Source: a virus. Taken from it: a stretch of DNA of 60,698 bases. Numbering within the stretch: the stretch's first letter is position 1; every line of letters starts with the position of its first letter. Location of the stretch: positions 1-60,698 of the IMG/VR virus record IMGVR_UViG_3300018481_000007; one strand, 5' to 3'. The translations under genes and the position numbers were made by a program. The notes beneath the pieces are model-generated. The model had not been told where the DNA came from and ran no database searches. It saw only the letters and a program-made list of their open reading frames with translations. Shown here in pieces: positions 23,381 to 32,330 of the stretch.

Positions 23381-25077
23381 GGCAGCCCCGTCATCTCCCA
23401 GACCACGTAGTCACGCGCCGACGCCGATGCGCCACCCTCGCGCTTCGCCGCCAGCACCGCGCCGTTGGCCGCGAAGCACAGGCCCTCGGGCTCATCCTCG
23501 TCCGAGCCGGACAAGTGCATCCCGGTCACGTCGAACTTGTTGAGCAGGCAGGTGCCGTTCCAGTCGAACACGTCCAGCACGTGCTTGCCGCCGGACGGGT
23601 CCGGGGTCTCGTTGGTGCCGCCGTAGATCCGGTAGATCCGCTTCTCGTTGCACGACCACGACTGCTGGGTGAGGTCGGTGCGCTTAGAGAGGGTGACCTC
23701 CTTGATCGGCTTCGAGCGGTTGTCGCCGCCGGTGAAGTCGGTCCGGTCGAAGATCGAGATGGTCTCCTTGGTGTCCGTCGCGGAGCGGAAGCCCACCCGG
23801 TCGGTGTAGCCCGCCTGGGGCCGACCGCCCTGGTAGTCCATCTTGTCGCCAGAGGTGCGGGAGACCTTCTTGCCCGAGTTCCACGGGTAGCGGTACGAAG
23901 GGTCCTCGCCGCACCACACGTAGAGGTTCCCGGCGGCGGAGCGGTAGGCGTAGACGGTCTGCCCGTGCCCGGCGTCGTTGACCTGCATCCAGTCGATGTA
24001 CTTGCCGCTGGAGTCGAACATCAGGAACCGGATGTCCCCGGCGTTGTTGTAGTCCTGCGCCACGATCCAGCGCTCAGCGTGGGAGGTGCCGTCGTCCTCG
24101 GTCATGGCATCCACCCGAGCCATGCCCTGGAGGTAGGAGACCGAGCCGGACACCCCGTTCAGACTGAGCGTCTTGTAGTGCTTCCAGCCCGGCTTGGCTG
24201 CGGGTGGTGGTGCGGAGACCTTGGCGAGGTAGTCGCTGGAGTACCAGTTGGTGCCACCGGTGATCCAGCCGCTAACCGGATCACCGGTGACATCGAACTC
24301 GTAGCCCGTCTCGCGGACGATCGTGTTGCCGTCCTTGTCGAGCGACTTCGGGCCACCGGGGAGGGTGCGGGCGGTGAGCCCACCGGAGGCGGTGACCTTG
24401 ACCGAGTCGCCCTTCTTGATCCCGGCAGCGTTCGCAGGGTCTGGCTTCACCATGGGGAACAGGTAGTCGGTCGAGTACCACACACCGTCTGGAGCCGGTT
24501 CCGGCGGCTCGGGGGGTCCGTCGGCCCCGGCCCAGGCCTGCAAGTCTGCCAGGGTTTTGAACTTCGGGGCACGGTTCTTGTCGTACGGCTCGGTCGTGTA
24601 CTGGTGGAACGTCCAGTCGGCCTGGATGCCGGGGTCGGAGCCACCGTTGAAGTTGGCGATCCACAGGTAGTTGCCGAAGAACGAGGAGGTGTCGTGGTTG
24701 AGCCACCAGTCCCGGTTGCAGTAGAGCCCCACCATGCTGTCGGGGAAGTTCTTCTGCAACGCCTTGATCGCCTGATCCTTCTGCGCGGTGGTCGGGTTGC
24801 TGGGGTCTTCCCAGTCGACGGCGATGAGGTCCCCGGGCCGCACGTCGGACTGGGCGGTGAACCACTCCACCTGCGCGGTTACGTCCCCGTCGTTAAGCCA
24901 GTGGTAGTGGCCGAGTTGCTTGCCACGATTCCGAACGACGCCGATCTGGTGCTCATAGTCGGGGTTCTTGTACGACTTCCCCTCGGTGGCCTTCACCCAG
25001 CAGTAGTCCCATGCGTCGTCCTCCCAGTTGCTGCTGTTGTTGGACGACACGTCGATGCCGATCAGTCCGTCGACCAT
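23377..25077 (-). CDS. endolysin: GH25 muramidase, SH3-like and beta-propeller-like domains
   Basis: The product has 566 residues. Residues 1-190 are a glycoside hydrolase 25 domain (GLIGIDVSSNN with D9; LIAVDWEDPS with D88 and E90; GLYCNRDWW). Residues about 200-295 look SH3-like (SVKVTASGGLTARTLPGG). The last about 270 residues repeat a blade-like pattern (SYLQGMARVDAM, ERWIVAQDY, NLYVWCGED, PEGLCFAANGAVLAAKREGG) that recalls helveticin-type or other beta-propeller domains. That assignment is tentative. The start overlaps the upstream peptidase stop (TGATG). Confidence 0.85.
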   Translation of the reverse strand: MVDGLIGIDVSSNNSSNWEDDAWDYCWVKATEGKSYKNPDYEHQIGVVRNRGKQLGHYHWLNDGDVTAQVEWFTAQSDVRPGDLIAVDWEDPSNPTTAQKDQAIKALQKNFPDSMVGLYCNRDWWLNHDTSSFFGNYLWIANFNGGSDPGIQADWTFHQYTTEPYDKNRAPKFKTLADLQAWAGADGPPEPPEPAPDGVWYSTDYLFPMVKPDPANAAGIKKGDSVKVTASGGLTARTLPGGPKSLDKDGNTIVRETGYEFDVTGDPVSGWITGGTNWYSSDYLAKVSAPPPAAKPGWKHYKTLSLNGVSGSVSYLQGMARVDAMTEDDGTSHAERWIVAQDYNNAGDIRFLMFDSSGKYIDWMQVNDAGHGQTVYAYRSAAGNLYVWCGEDPSYRYPWNSGKKVSRTSGDKMDYQGGRPQAGYTDRVGFRSATDTKETISIFDRTDFTGGDNRSKPIKEVTLSKRTDLTQQSWSCNEKRIYRIYGGTNETPDPSGGKHVLDVFDWNGTCLLNKFDVTGMHLSGSDEDEPEGLCFAANGAVLAAKREGGASASARDYVVWEMTGLP

Positions 25078-25643
25078 CACTCGGCCGCCCATCCGTCGAC
25101 CAACTGGGTGACCACGAACGTGCTGCCGTAGGGCCTGGTCTTCACCACATCGCCTTCTCCGCTGGGCTCGTCCCGGCCGTTGAGTTCGCCGGACGCGATG
25201 ACGTACACCGTGTCCCCGACCTTGACACCGTTCGGGTTGTCCGGCTCGCCACCGGCGGCCAGGTAGGACAGCCGGATGCCCGCGATGTCCTCAGTCCAGC
25301 CCTGGTAGGTCAGGTTGCCCCAGTCCCGGTCGATCTCGTCGATGCTCACCGAGGCGCACTTGCCGTTGCTCTGCTGGTCGGTGGAGCGGACCATGCCACC
25401 ACCCAGCGACACCACGGCGTGGCCGTACCCGGAGCCGCCCCCGGTCCAGAACACGGGGGCACCCTCGGGTGGTGTTCGGTCACCCTTGTGCTTGTACTTG
25501 GCAGCGTTCCACTGAGCGGAGGCGTCGGGGTACTGGTGCGGGGACTCCAGCCACTCCTGGGTCTGCCACAGGCACATCCCTACCGAGCAGGTGGTGGTCG
25601 CCTTGGCGTTGTCCATCGCCTCCTTAGCCGACTGCACCACCAT
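25077..25643 (-). CDS. CHAP/papain-like cell wall endopeptidase with SH3-like end
   Basis: The product has 188 residues from ATG 25643. The N-terminal domain has a candidate catalytic Cys in TTTCSVGMCLW (C19 or C24) and GHAVVSLGGG with H75, the Cys/His layout of amidase-peptidase lysins. A C-terminal module (GDTVYVIASGELNGRDEPSG) is SH3-like and should bind the wall. With the GH25 lysin next to it, the phage has a two-protein lysis set. Confidence 0.8.
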   Translation of the reverse strand: MVVQSAKEAMDNAKATTTCSVGMCLWQTQEWLESPHQYPDASAQWNAAKYKHKGDRTPPEGAPVFWTGGGSGYGHAVVSLGGGMVRSTDQQSNGKCASVSIDEIDRDWGNLTYQGWTEDIAGIRLSYLAAGGEPDNPNGVKVGDTVYVIASGELNGRDEPSGEGDVVKTRPYGSTFVVTQLVDGWAAE

Positions 25644-25818
25644 CGTCAGCCACCCCCTTCTCGTCGCCGTTGCGGTAGTCCCGGTTCTGCTCTCCGCCGG
25701 GCGGATCGGGCGGGTCCGCCTTGCCCAGTACGGTCGAGCCGTCCGGCGCGGTGTCCTGCTTCTCGGGTACCGGATCAGCACCGCGCGTCCCCCCGGCCAC
25801 GCCGGTGTTGTCGCTCAC
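25624..25818 (-). CDS. small hydrophilic hypothetical protein
   Basis: The product has 64 residues from a GTG overlapping the preceding stop (GTGA). It is polar and disordered in look, with no hydrophobic segment. Its stop lies 20 bases inside the peptidase gene. Confidence 0.55.
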   Translation of the reverse strand: MSDNTGVAGGTRGADPVPEKQDTAPDGSTVLGKADPPDPPGGEQNRDYRNGDEKGVADDGGAVG

Positions 25819-25970
25819 TTGGCCCGGGCAACGACCTTGCCCCCGTTCGCCCTCACCACCGCCGCCCGCGCCTGGATCTCGCTGGGGTACTCCTTGGTGA
25901 TCGCGCCGTCCTTGGAGGTGAACACCCAGACCATGTTGGCGCTCTTGTTCTTGCCGCAGTTGCAACTCAT
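25815..25970 (-). CDS. small Cys-motif protein of actinophage type
   Basis: The product has 51 residues beginning MSCNCGKNKS. The core ITKEYPSEIQARAAVVRANG matches a small protein found near head genes of many actinophages. CNCG at the N-terminus resembles the Cys pattern opening the tail fibres. It starts 2 bases after the MuF-protease stop, which supports it. Confidence 0.72.
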   Translation of the reverse strand: MSCNCGKNKSANMVWVFTSKDGAITKEYPSEIQARAAVVRANGGKVVARAK

Positions 25971-25972
25971 GC

Positions 25973-28588
25973 TCAGACTCCTACTCTCTGGCGGAGCGCC
26001 GCCATCTTCTCGCGCCGGGCCAGGGCCTTGACCACGGCGGTCACCACCTCGTTCATCGGGTCGTCGGGCTTCTCCACCACACCGGCCGCGACCAGGCTCA
26101 CCTGGGTGCGGTTCTGCACCGACACCACCGGCAGCCCGGCAACGTTGACCGCGAGTGCCGCAACCAACTCCATCTGACCCGGAACCACCTCGCGCCAGTC
26201 GCCGGACACGTCGGAGGCCCGCAGGGCGTACACCTGCTTTTCGGTGGTGCCCGGCCGGACCCAGCCCGCTGCCCAGATGCCGTGCTCGTCGTCACCCACG
26301 CTCACGTCGGCCACCCCGGTCGAGGTGCTGTCGTAGTGCGCGATCGCAGCGCGGAAGTTCCGGCCCGGAGCGGCGTGCCCACCCCCCAGAGAGATGACCC
26401 CGGTGCGGGCGGAGGTTCCGTCGTCGAGCAGCACCTCCTTGCTGGCGTAGTAGGCGTAGTTGCACTGGCTCATCGGCGGTGCGACACAGACGTCCTCGTA
26501 GCCGATGTGGCAGGACGACCACTCCGCGATATGACCGAAGACCCGACCCTCCTCGGTCACGGTGAGATGGGTGGGCTCGGTCAGGTTCGGGTTCTGGAAC
26601 CAGTCCGCCGGGGCCTTGATGCCGCCCGAGGCGACCAGCGAGACGGACGGGGCAGGGTCGCCCTTAGGCCGACTAAGCGACTGCTCCGTCGGTGCCCGGC
26701 CCGGCCAGAAGCCGGTGGCGTCGTGATGCCACTGCGAGCAGATCTGGTTGAGGAAGCGCAGGTCCTCGGGGGAGTTGGCCGCGATCTTCTCCCCGACCAG
26801 GGTGCGGCAGCGGTTGAAGTCGCCCGGCACCCCCCAGTTGATCTTGGCGTAGCCCGGCTGGCCCTTCTTCGTCCAGTAGGCGTGGATGCGGCGGGTGTCC
26901 TCCGGGTGGGTCACCCAGCCCGGCCCGCGACCGAACGTCTCCGCCGCCTCGATGCTCGCCTTGATGACGTCCGGCGGCTCCTCGCCCAACTGCTTGTACG
27001 CACCGCGCAACTGGCGGGCGGCACTGGCCTTGGCCTCGGCCGGGGCGTCCACCTGGTTGAAACGGGACGCTGCGGCGTGCACACCGGCCCGGGACAGCGC
27101 GCCACCCGGCTCCTTGATCGGCAGTTTGTGGCAGGACTTCTCCTCGCCGTCACAGACGTGCAGGATCGTGGACTTCTTCCACTGCTCCGGGGTGAACCGC
27201 CCGGCGCTGCCGTCCCAGGCGGCGTCGGAGATCATCTCCACCACGTTGCCCGAGGTGGCCTGGCTGGCGGACACGGGCACGGTGTCACCGCTGGCCTTCG
27301 GAGCCACCGGCACCCAGCCGGGCTCGTCCTCGTCCATCGGCTCCTCGTCCTTGGCCTTGGCCGCGAGGCACTCCTCGTAGTCCGGGGCGTTCGGGTCGCA
27401 GTCGTCCTCGGCGATGTCGTCGATGTCATCCTCCGGGTTGGCCGACTCGTCTCTCTTCGGCGGGAACGCAGCCTCGTCGGCCCAGGTGCCCAGGGCGATG
27501 TACGCCTCGGCGAAGGCCGGGATCGAGACCAGGGAGGCGGACGCGATTCGCGCCGACGTGAAGGTGACCTGACCGGTCTCCTCGTCGAAGGTGAACTCGG
27601 AGTCATCGGCGTCCACGCTCACCCCGAACCGACCGAACTCGGCCACCAGTCCGACGATCTCGTCGGTCTCCGGGGTGTCGATCCAGATGCCCTCGGCCTG
27701 CATCAGGTTGACGCCGTTCTCGCTCGACACCCGCTCGATGATGTCGATCCGGCCCACCACCGTCGAGCCGTCATGGCCCTCGTTGGTGGCCCGCTGCCAG
27801 GTCAGCGGAAGGGGCAGGTCGCGGTTGCGCAGCGAGTCCGCAGTGAAGCGCCGGCCATCGCCGGACCACGCTCCCTCGGGGGCCAGAACGCCGTGCCAGG
27901 CGAGGGGGGTCTCCAGGGGCATGTCCATCTCCTTCGCAGCGGCGGCGGCCAGGGAGGCGGCCTCCGGTCCGTAGAACGGCACCGGCTGCAGCACGCACCG
28001 GCAGTTGATCGTGTTCTCCAGCGACCCCCGGGGGTCCCCGGGATACAGCAGATTCTCGCCACCGACGAAGAACAGCGAGCCAGCGGGGCGGCGTTGCCGG
28101 TCGGCCGCAGCGTGCGCCTCGCGGACCTTCCTGTCGTGCATCGTCGTCCACTTCAACAGAACCGGACGAGGGTCGTCGACACCGGCCTGGAGGGTTGCCG
28201 CGTTGATGGTGGCCACCGCCAGCCAGGTCGCCGCAGTGGTCGGGTCGGAGTCTGGCTCGGTGTGGGAGAGGACGGACTTCATCGAGTGGATGAACGCGGC
28301 TGTCCGGGCCTTCCGGTCACCGCCCTCGCTCAGGTAGGTGTCGAGGTAGAGCCGGACCAGTTTCTCGGCCAGTTCCTTGACGGCATCCGGGCCCTGCTCG
28401 ATGAAGTCCTTCACCTCGGGCAGCAGGAACGCGATCGCCTCATCCTGGGCGGTGCGCCGCCGCGCCGCGAACTCGATCGACGTGAGTGCCTCGACCCCCT
28501 CGGCGGTGAGTTCGAGGCTCATCGAGAAGGTCTTGTCGGTCTCAACGAAGACGTTCTCCCAGTCCGGACCCTCGGTGAAGACGGTCAT
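25973..28588 (-). CDS. MuF-like protein fused to capsid maturation protease
   Basis: The product has 871 residues. Residues 1-225 are MuF-like (WTTMHDRKVREAHAAADRQ, then LLYPGDPRGSLENTINCRC). Residues about 230-385 look like a prohead protease (WHGVLAPEGAWSGDGRRFTA, GRIDIIERV, GRFGVSVDADD, SLVSIPAFAEAYI). An acidic linker leads to a long third region (about 440-871) with a Cys/His-rich segment (WSSCHIGYEDVCVAPPMSQC). MuF proteins sit inside the portal. The protease should trim the capsid N-terminus. Operator 8 lies inside the gene. Confidence 0.85.
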   Translation of the reverse strand: MTVFTEGPDWENVFVETDKTFSMSLELTAEGVEALTSIEFAARRRTAQDEAIAFLLPEVKDFIEQGPDAVKELAEKLVRLYLDTYLSEGGDRKARTAAFIHSMKSVLSHTEPDSDPTTAATWLAVATINAATLQAGVDDPRPVLLKWTTMHDRKVREAHAAADRQRRPAGSLFFVGGENLLYPGDPRGSLENTINCRCVLQPVPFYGPEAASLAAAAAKEMDMPLETPLAWHGVLAPEGAWSGDGRRFTADSLRNRDLPLPLTWQRATNEGHDGSTVVGRIDIIERVSSENGVNLMQAEGIWIDTPETDEIVGLVAEFGRFGVSVDADDSEFTFDEETGQVTFTSARIASASLVSIPAFAEAYIALGTWADEAAFPPKRDESANPEDDIDDIAEDDCDPNAPDYEECLAAKAKDEEPMDEDEPGWVPVAPKASGDTVPVSASQATSGNVVEMISDAAWDGSAGRFTPEQWKKSTILHVCDGEEKSCHKLPIKEPGGALSRAGVHAAASRFNQVDAPAEAKASAARQLRGAYKQLGEEPPDVIKASIEAAETFGRGPGWVTHPEDTRRIHAYWTKKGQPGYAKINWGVPGDFNRCRTLVGEKIAANSPEDLRFLNQICSQWHHDATGFWPGRAPTEQSLSRPKGDPAPSVSLVASGGIKAPADWFQNPNLTEPTHLTVTEEGRVFGHIAEWSSCHIGYEDVCVAPPMSQCNYAYYASKEVLLDDGTSARTGVISLGGGHAAPGRNFRAAIAHYDSTSTGVADVSVGDDEHGIWAAGWVRPGTTEKQVYALRASDVSGDWREVVPGQMELVAALAVNVAGLPVVSVQNRTQVSLVAAGVVEKPDDPMNEVVTAVVKALARREKMAALRQRVGV
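26664..26676. promoter_or_regulatory. TTAGN5CTAA operator site 8 (TTAGGCCGACTAA), intragenic
   Basis: This site is inside the MuF-protease gene, where the coding strand reads it as SLSRPKG. Confidence 0.7.
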
Positions 28589-30363
28589 GCCGAGACCTGA
28601 TCGGCCAGCCTCAGCCAGTTCACCAGCCGGTCCCGGCGGTGCGGGGACTGCTCCTTCATCAGCGAGACGCAGTACGAGGTGAGCACCGGCACCACGGTCT
28701 TGCAGTCCGCGATCCCCTCCAGCACCTGGGGTGCACAGGACCAGGCGTCCTCCAGCATCTTCTCGGCGGTGCCGTTGGCCTGGACGTACAGGTGGGTCTC
28801 ATACGCCGGGACACCGGGGGGCTTGGCCACGCTCTGCCGCAACCGGTTGCCCGCCCGCTCCAGGGCTCGGAAGACCAGAGCCTCGCTCGCCGCCACCAGG
28901 GCGTTCTCATCCGGGGTGCGGGGTCGGGTCGGATGCTCCTCAATCGAGGGGTCGGGCCGCGTTTCACGTGGAACAGCCTCGGGCAGGGCGATCGGTCCGA
29001 GGTCCACCCCGAGCACGCCGAGCGCCGCCTGCACCTGCTCCGGGGTGGCCGAGCCGGAGGCGACCTTGATCAGCAGCCAGCGCTGGAACTGGTCCGGGGC
29101 GGGCATGTCCTCGATTGAGAAGCCGTTCTCCCGCAGCAGTGCCTCGGCGGTGATCAGCCCTCGGTCGTACAACTCGAAGGCCTCCTTGCTGCGGTCCGGG
29201 CGCAGCCGCAGGGCGGTGGAGTTGTAGGACACCACCGAGGCGTCGTTCTCGCTCAACAGCGGGCGGAGGTAGCCGACGGTCAGGGCGTTGACGATGACGT
29301 CGAGCATCGGCTCGATGTGCAACTTGATGGTTGACTCTTCAACTTGCCACGCACCCCAGTGGCTGACCGTGCCCGAGGAGGCACCGGTGGAGGTGCCGCT
29401 CATCCCCAGCACCTGCTCCGGGGGGAGGTCCATGCCCAGGGCGAACCGTCGGATGGCCTCGTTCCGCAGACCCATCGACGCGGCGTCCAACTCGGACCAG
29501 AAGGTCAGCAGCCGGGCCTTGTCGATCACGTCGTCGGGGGCGGTGATCACGATCGGCACTACGGCGCTCGGCGAGGAGGGGTCCTCGATCGGCGTCATCA
29601 TCGCGTCGGCCAGCGTCGCCATGAACGTGGTCGCGTCGTTGGTGGTGGTCGGTGGGGAGGTGGTGCCGTCCGGGTTCAGCGTCTCCGGTGGCGGGGGGAA
29701 GGTCATCCCCTGCGGCATGATCAGGATGCCGCTGCCCGCCAGCCGCGAGGTGATCTGCGCGAACACGTGCCGGGTGAGCCACTCGATCTCAGAGAGGATC
29801 GGCAGCAGGGCGCGGAACGGGGAGTCGGCCTCGATCCGGTGCGCTGGGCTCGGCAGCCAGATCCGGATCACCACGTCGTCCTCGGTGAGGTTCACCGCCG
29901 GGATGCCCTGGCCGTAGTTGATCTGCCACTGGGTGCCTGCGACCACCATCTCCAGACAGGAGACAATCTCCCAGGTGTCTACCTCGTCGACCTGGCGACC
30001 GACGAGGTAGCACTCACCGGCGATGGTCAGGTGGGTGCCCAGGCTGTCGAGCATCTGGGTCTGGCCGTCACGACCGTTGAACAGCGCGTTCAGCAGGTCG
30101 GCGGCCGGTCCGGTGTCGGTCTCCACCGGCTGCCCAGCCACGATGGTGGAGGTGTGCAGCGAAGCACGGGACACGCTGTGGCCGAAGAACCTGGCAGCGA
30201 ACCTCGCCTCACCGCAGATGGAGTAGTGCCGGTAGCACTCGGCCTGCCAGTCCTGGCGCGGCTGGTAGATCCGCGCCGCTTTCCCCGGATAGCGAGTGGC
30301 TGATGCCACCATCGAGGAAGTGGGAATCACCACCGCTTCCGGCTCGACCTTGCGTCGTGGCAT
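28585..30363 (-). CDS. portal protein
   Basis: The product has 592 residues from ATG 30363 with GGAGCGGAAG upstream. It has the long mixed alpha/beta layout of actinophage portals: ETDTGPAADLLNALFNGRDG, HLTIAGECYLVGRQV, RHVFAQITSRLAGSGILIM, then a crown-like C-terminus. It lies between terminase and MuF-protease, as expected. It forms the DNA gate of the head. A parS-like sequence is embedded at 28960-28975. Confidence 0.9.
   Translation of the reverse strand: MPRRKVEPEAVVIPTSSMVASATRYPGKAARIYQPRQDWQAECYRHYSICGEARFAARFFGHSVSRASLHTSTIVAGQPVETDTGPAADLLNALFNGRDGQTQMLDSLGTHLTIAGECYLVGRQVDEVDTWEIVSCLEMVVAGTQWQINYGQGIPAVNLTEDDVVIRIWLPSPAHRIEADSPFRALLPILSEIEWLTRHVFAQITSRLAGSGILIMPQGMTFPPPPETLNPDGTTSPPTTTNDATTFMATLADAMMTPIEDPSSPSAVVPIVITAPDDVIDKARLLTFWSELDAASMGLRNEAIRRFALGMDLPPEQVLGMSGTSTGASSGTVSHWGAWQVEESTIKLHIEPMLDVIVNALTVGYLRPLLSENDASVVSYNSTALRLRPDRSKEAFELYDRGLITAEALLRENGFSIEDMPAPDQFQRWLLIKVASGSATPEQVQAALGVLGVDLGPIALPEAVPRETRPDPSIEEHPTRPRTPDENALVAASEALVFRALERAGNRLRQSVAKPPGVPAYETHLYVQANGTAEKMLEDAWSCAPQVLEGIADCKTVVPVLTSYCVSLMKEQSPHRRDRLVNWLRLADQVSA
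28960..28975. promoter_or_regulatory. near-perfect bacterial parS-like site
   Basis: CGTTTCACGTGGAACA matches the bacterial chromosomal parS consensus (TGTTTCACGTGNAACA on this strand) at all but the first base. It lies inside the portal gene and encodes VPRET on the minus strand. Binding of host ParB is inference. Confidence 0.6.
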
Positions 30364-30435
30364 CGGTTACTTCCGCTCCGAGGGGATTGACACCTCGGAG
30401 TTTCGCACAGCGGAGTCCAGTCCGGCCAGAACCAG

Positions 30436-30771
30436 TCAGTCCAGCCCGTCGGCGGGTTGGTCGTAGGAAAGCAGGATCGCGGCCCCGTAGGAGACAGGTC
30501 CCCACCAGATGTTGATCAGCCACCAGGACCAGTGAAGATCACTCAGTAGCGCCCAGGCGATCATTCCAGCCGACAGGTAGGGGGCCAGGCAGAAGCCGCA
30601 TTCGGCCAGTTTCCGCCACGGGCTGTCGTCGACCGCCACGAAGAACTTCAGCCGCAGCCAGGCGATGGGCGGGAAGTCGTCGAACACCAGCAGCCGCGCG
30701 GTGCGGGCCACCGAGATGGTCCCGACGATGATGGCCAGCACCCAGATCCACCACGGCTGGTCGAAGATCAC
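30436..30771 (-). CDS. membrane protein, DUF1360-like
   Basis: The product has 111 residues with three membrane helices (WWIWVLAIIVGTISVA; LAPYLSAGMIAWALL; WWLINIWWGPVSYGAAILL). RTARLLVFDDFPPIAW, then KLAECGFCLAPY, resembles DUF1360/YjcA-like proteins, which share the R-x-TRL...D and C-x2-C features. The function in phages is unknown. It overlaps the terminase stop codon. Confidence 0.72.
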   Translation of the reverse strand: MIFDQPWWIWVLAIIVGTISVARTARLLVFDDFPPIAWLRLKFFVAVDDSPWRKLAECGFCLAPYLSAGMIAWALLSDLHWSWWLINIWWGPVSYGAAILLSYDQPADGLD

Positions 30772-32207
30772 GAGACCGCTCGCAGGTGCCGGGGGGCCCG
30801 GCGCAGCAGGCTGTTCGGGCTGGCGATGGCTGCGGGCTCCAGCCGCTTCAACAGGTCGGTGCCGCCGTGCACCAGGGCGTCCACCCGGTTCGGGGAGGGG
30901 CCCTCACCGGGCACCCACGAGGTCTGCTCGTCCTCCAGTTCGCCCAGCGCGCCCTGCTTGCCCACGTGGCTGACCATCTTCCGTTCGTAGCGGGCCACGA
31001 TCGGCTCCGCCCGGATCTCCTTGCCCCGGCGGGAGTCGACCAGGATGATCCGGGCACCGCCGTAGCCGGAGGTCTCCAGGGTGTGCTTGACCATCTCGCC
31101 GCCGTAGTTCTTCTCGGCCACGATGGCGTCCGCTCCGTAGGCCTCGTACAGCCCGTTGGCCTTGCTCGCCCACTGCCCCGGGGAGTACCGACCGGTGGCG
31201 TCGTGCAGCACGTACAGGTGCTTGTCGTAGCCGACCCCGATGACGATGATGCCGGTCTCGTCGGAGGACTTGTTCTTCGACCCGGCCGGGTCCACGGCGA
31301 CCACGATCCGCTGCAGCGGCGGGGCCTCGTCGACCCACTGGAACATGTCCCAGGACCACATCGCCCCCTCGACGTCTTCAAGGATCTCGCCGTGCAACTC
31401 CTGGCGACCGAGGCGGGTGCCCTCGAACCGGTCCAGCACGGTGCGCTTGAACGCCTCCGCGAGGTTGCCGATGTTGGCGTAGGTGCTGACCCGGCGGGTG
31501 ATGGTCAGCGGGTCCTTGATCTGCTCCTTCATCCACTTCGTCGGCTTCGGCGTGGTGGTGGCCACGATCTTGGGCCGGTCACCCATCCGCAGCCCCAACT
31601 GCATGTTCGACCAGACCTCGTCCACCAGCGGGTAGTGGGCGGGCTCATCGGCCCAGACGAAGCCGGACTGGGGGCCACGCAGGCGGTCCGGCTCCTCCGC
31701 GCTGAAGCCCTGCGCGATGCAGCCGTTGGGCCAGGTGAGCCGCTTCTTGGAGGGCTCGTACAGCGGGCGTCTGCCAGGAGGAGACGTGGCCAGGATCCCT
31801 GATACACCCTCGACCATGGTCTCGCGCAGGTCGGGCCCGGTGGCTCCGATCAGGAAGATGCGGGGGGTGTGCTCGGTCATCTTGTGGGTGATCTCGGAGC
31901 CGGTCCGCGACTTGCCCGCACCGCGACCACCGGAGAACATCAGCGTCAGCCAGTTCGCCGAGGCCATGTTCGGGGGGCGCTGGTCGACCCGGGCGTGCGG
32001 CCAGTCCCAGGTGCCGTCGGAGTGCGGGTTGCCGTCGCAGGTCCTGATCTTGCAGAAGAACGGGTGCCAGTCGGCCTTCTCGAAGCCACGCAGCATGTCC
32101 AGGGCCTTCTCCTGGAACTCCGGCTTCCACTGCTTGAACATCCCGATCAACTCAGGTGGTACACCTGACAGGTCAGGCGATGTCGGGCTAGGCACGCTGC
32201 GCACCAT
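30768..32207 (-). CDS. terminase large subunit
   Basis: The product has 479 residues from ATG 32207. Walker A is SGGRGAGKS (about 92-100), Walker B is FVWADEPA (about 195-202), followed by a coupling TTTPKP motif. The nuclease domain begins with VVAVDPAGS and continues to the C-terminal NRVDALVHG. The N-terminus has a typical FCKIRTCDGN segment. It packages DNA into the head through the portal. The start is less certain because a small zinc-ribbon gene overlaps its first codons. Confidence 0.93.
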   Translation of the reverse strand: MVRSVPSPTSPDLSGVPPELIGMFKQWKPEFQEKALDMLRGFEKADWHPFFCKIRTCDGNPHSDGTWDWPHARVDQRPPNMASANWLTLMFSGGRGAGKSRTGSEITHKMTEHTPRIFLIGATGPDLRETMVEGVSGILATSPPGRRPLYEPSKKRLTWPNGCIAQGFSAEEPDRLRGPQSGFVWADEPAHYPLVDEVWSNMQLGLRMGDRPKIVATTTPKPTKWMKEQIKDPLTITRRVSTYANIGNLAEAFKRTVLDRFEGTRLGRQELHGEILEDVEGAMWSWDMFQWVDEAPPLQRIVVAVDPAGSKNKSSDETGIIVIGVGYDKHLYVLHDATGRYSPGQWASKANGLYEAYGADAIVAEKNYGGEMVKHTLETSGYGGARIILVDSRRGKEIRAEPIVARYERKMVSHVGKQGALGELEDEQTSWVPGEGPSPNRVDALVHGGTDLLKRLEPAAIASPNSLLRRAPRHLRAVS

Positions 32208-32299
32208 AGACCCGAGTGCAGGCGTGTGGCGTAGACGCCGACGCGCAGCATCGTGCCGCAACCACCGGCGCACTTCTGGGTCCAGCGGACCTTCTGCAC
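32147..32299 (-). CDS. small zinc-ribbon protein overlapping terminase start
   Basis: The product has 50 residues from GTG 32299. It has KCAGGCGTM and LWCAACLA, two Cys knuckles (C-x3-C and C-x2-C) about 20 residues apart, the spacing of a zinc ribbon. It overlaps the terminase N-terminus by about 60 bases and lacks a well-spaced ribosome-binding site. The same frame is open further upstream without an obvious start codon. Confidence 0.45.
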   Translation of the reverse strand: MQKVRWTQKCAGGCGTMLRVGVYATRLHSGLWCAACLARHRLTCQVYHLS

Positions 32300-32330
32300 G
32301 CTTCCAGTGTAGAAACGAAAACCATGTTCG

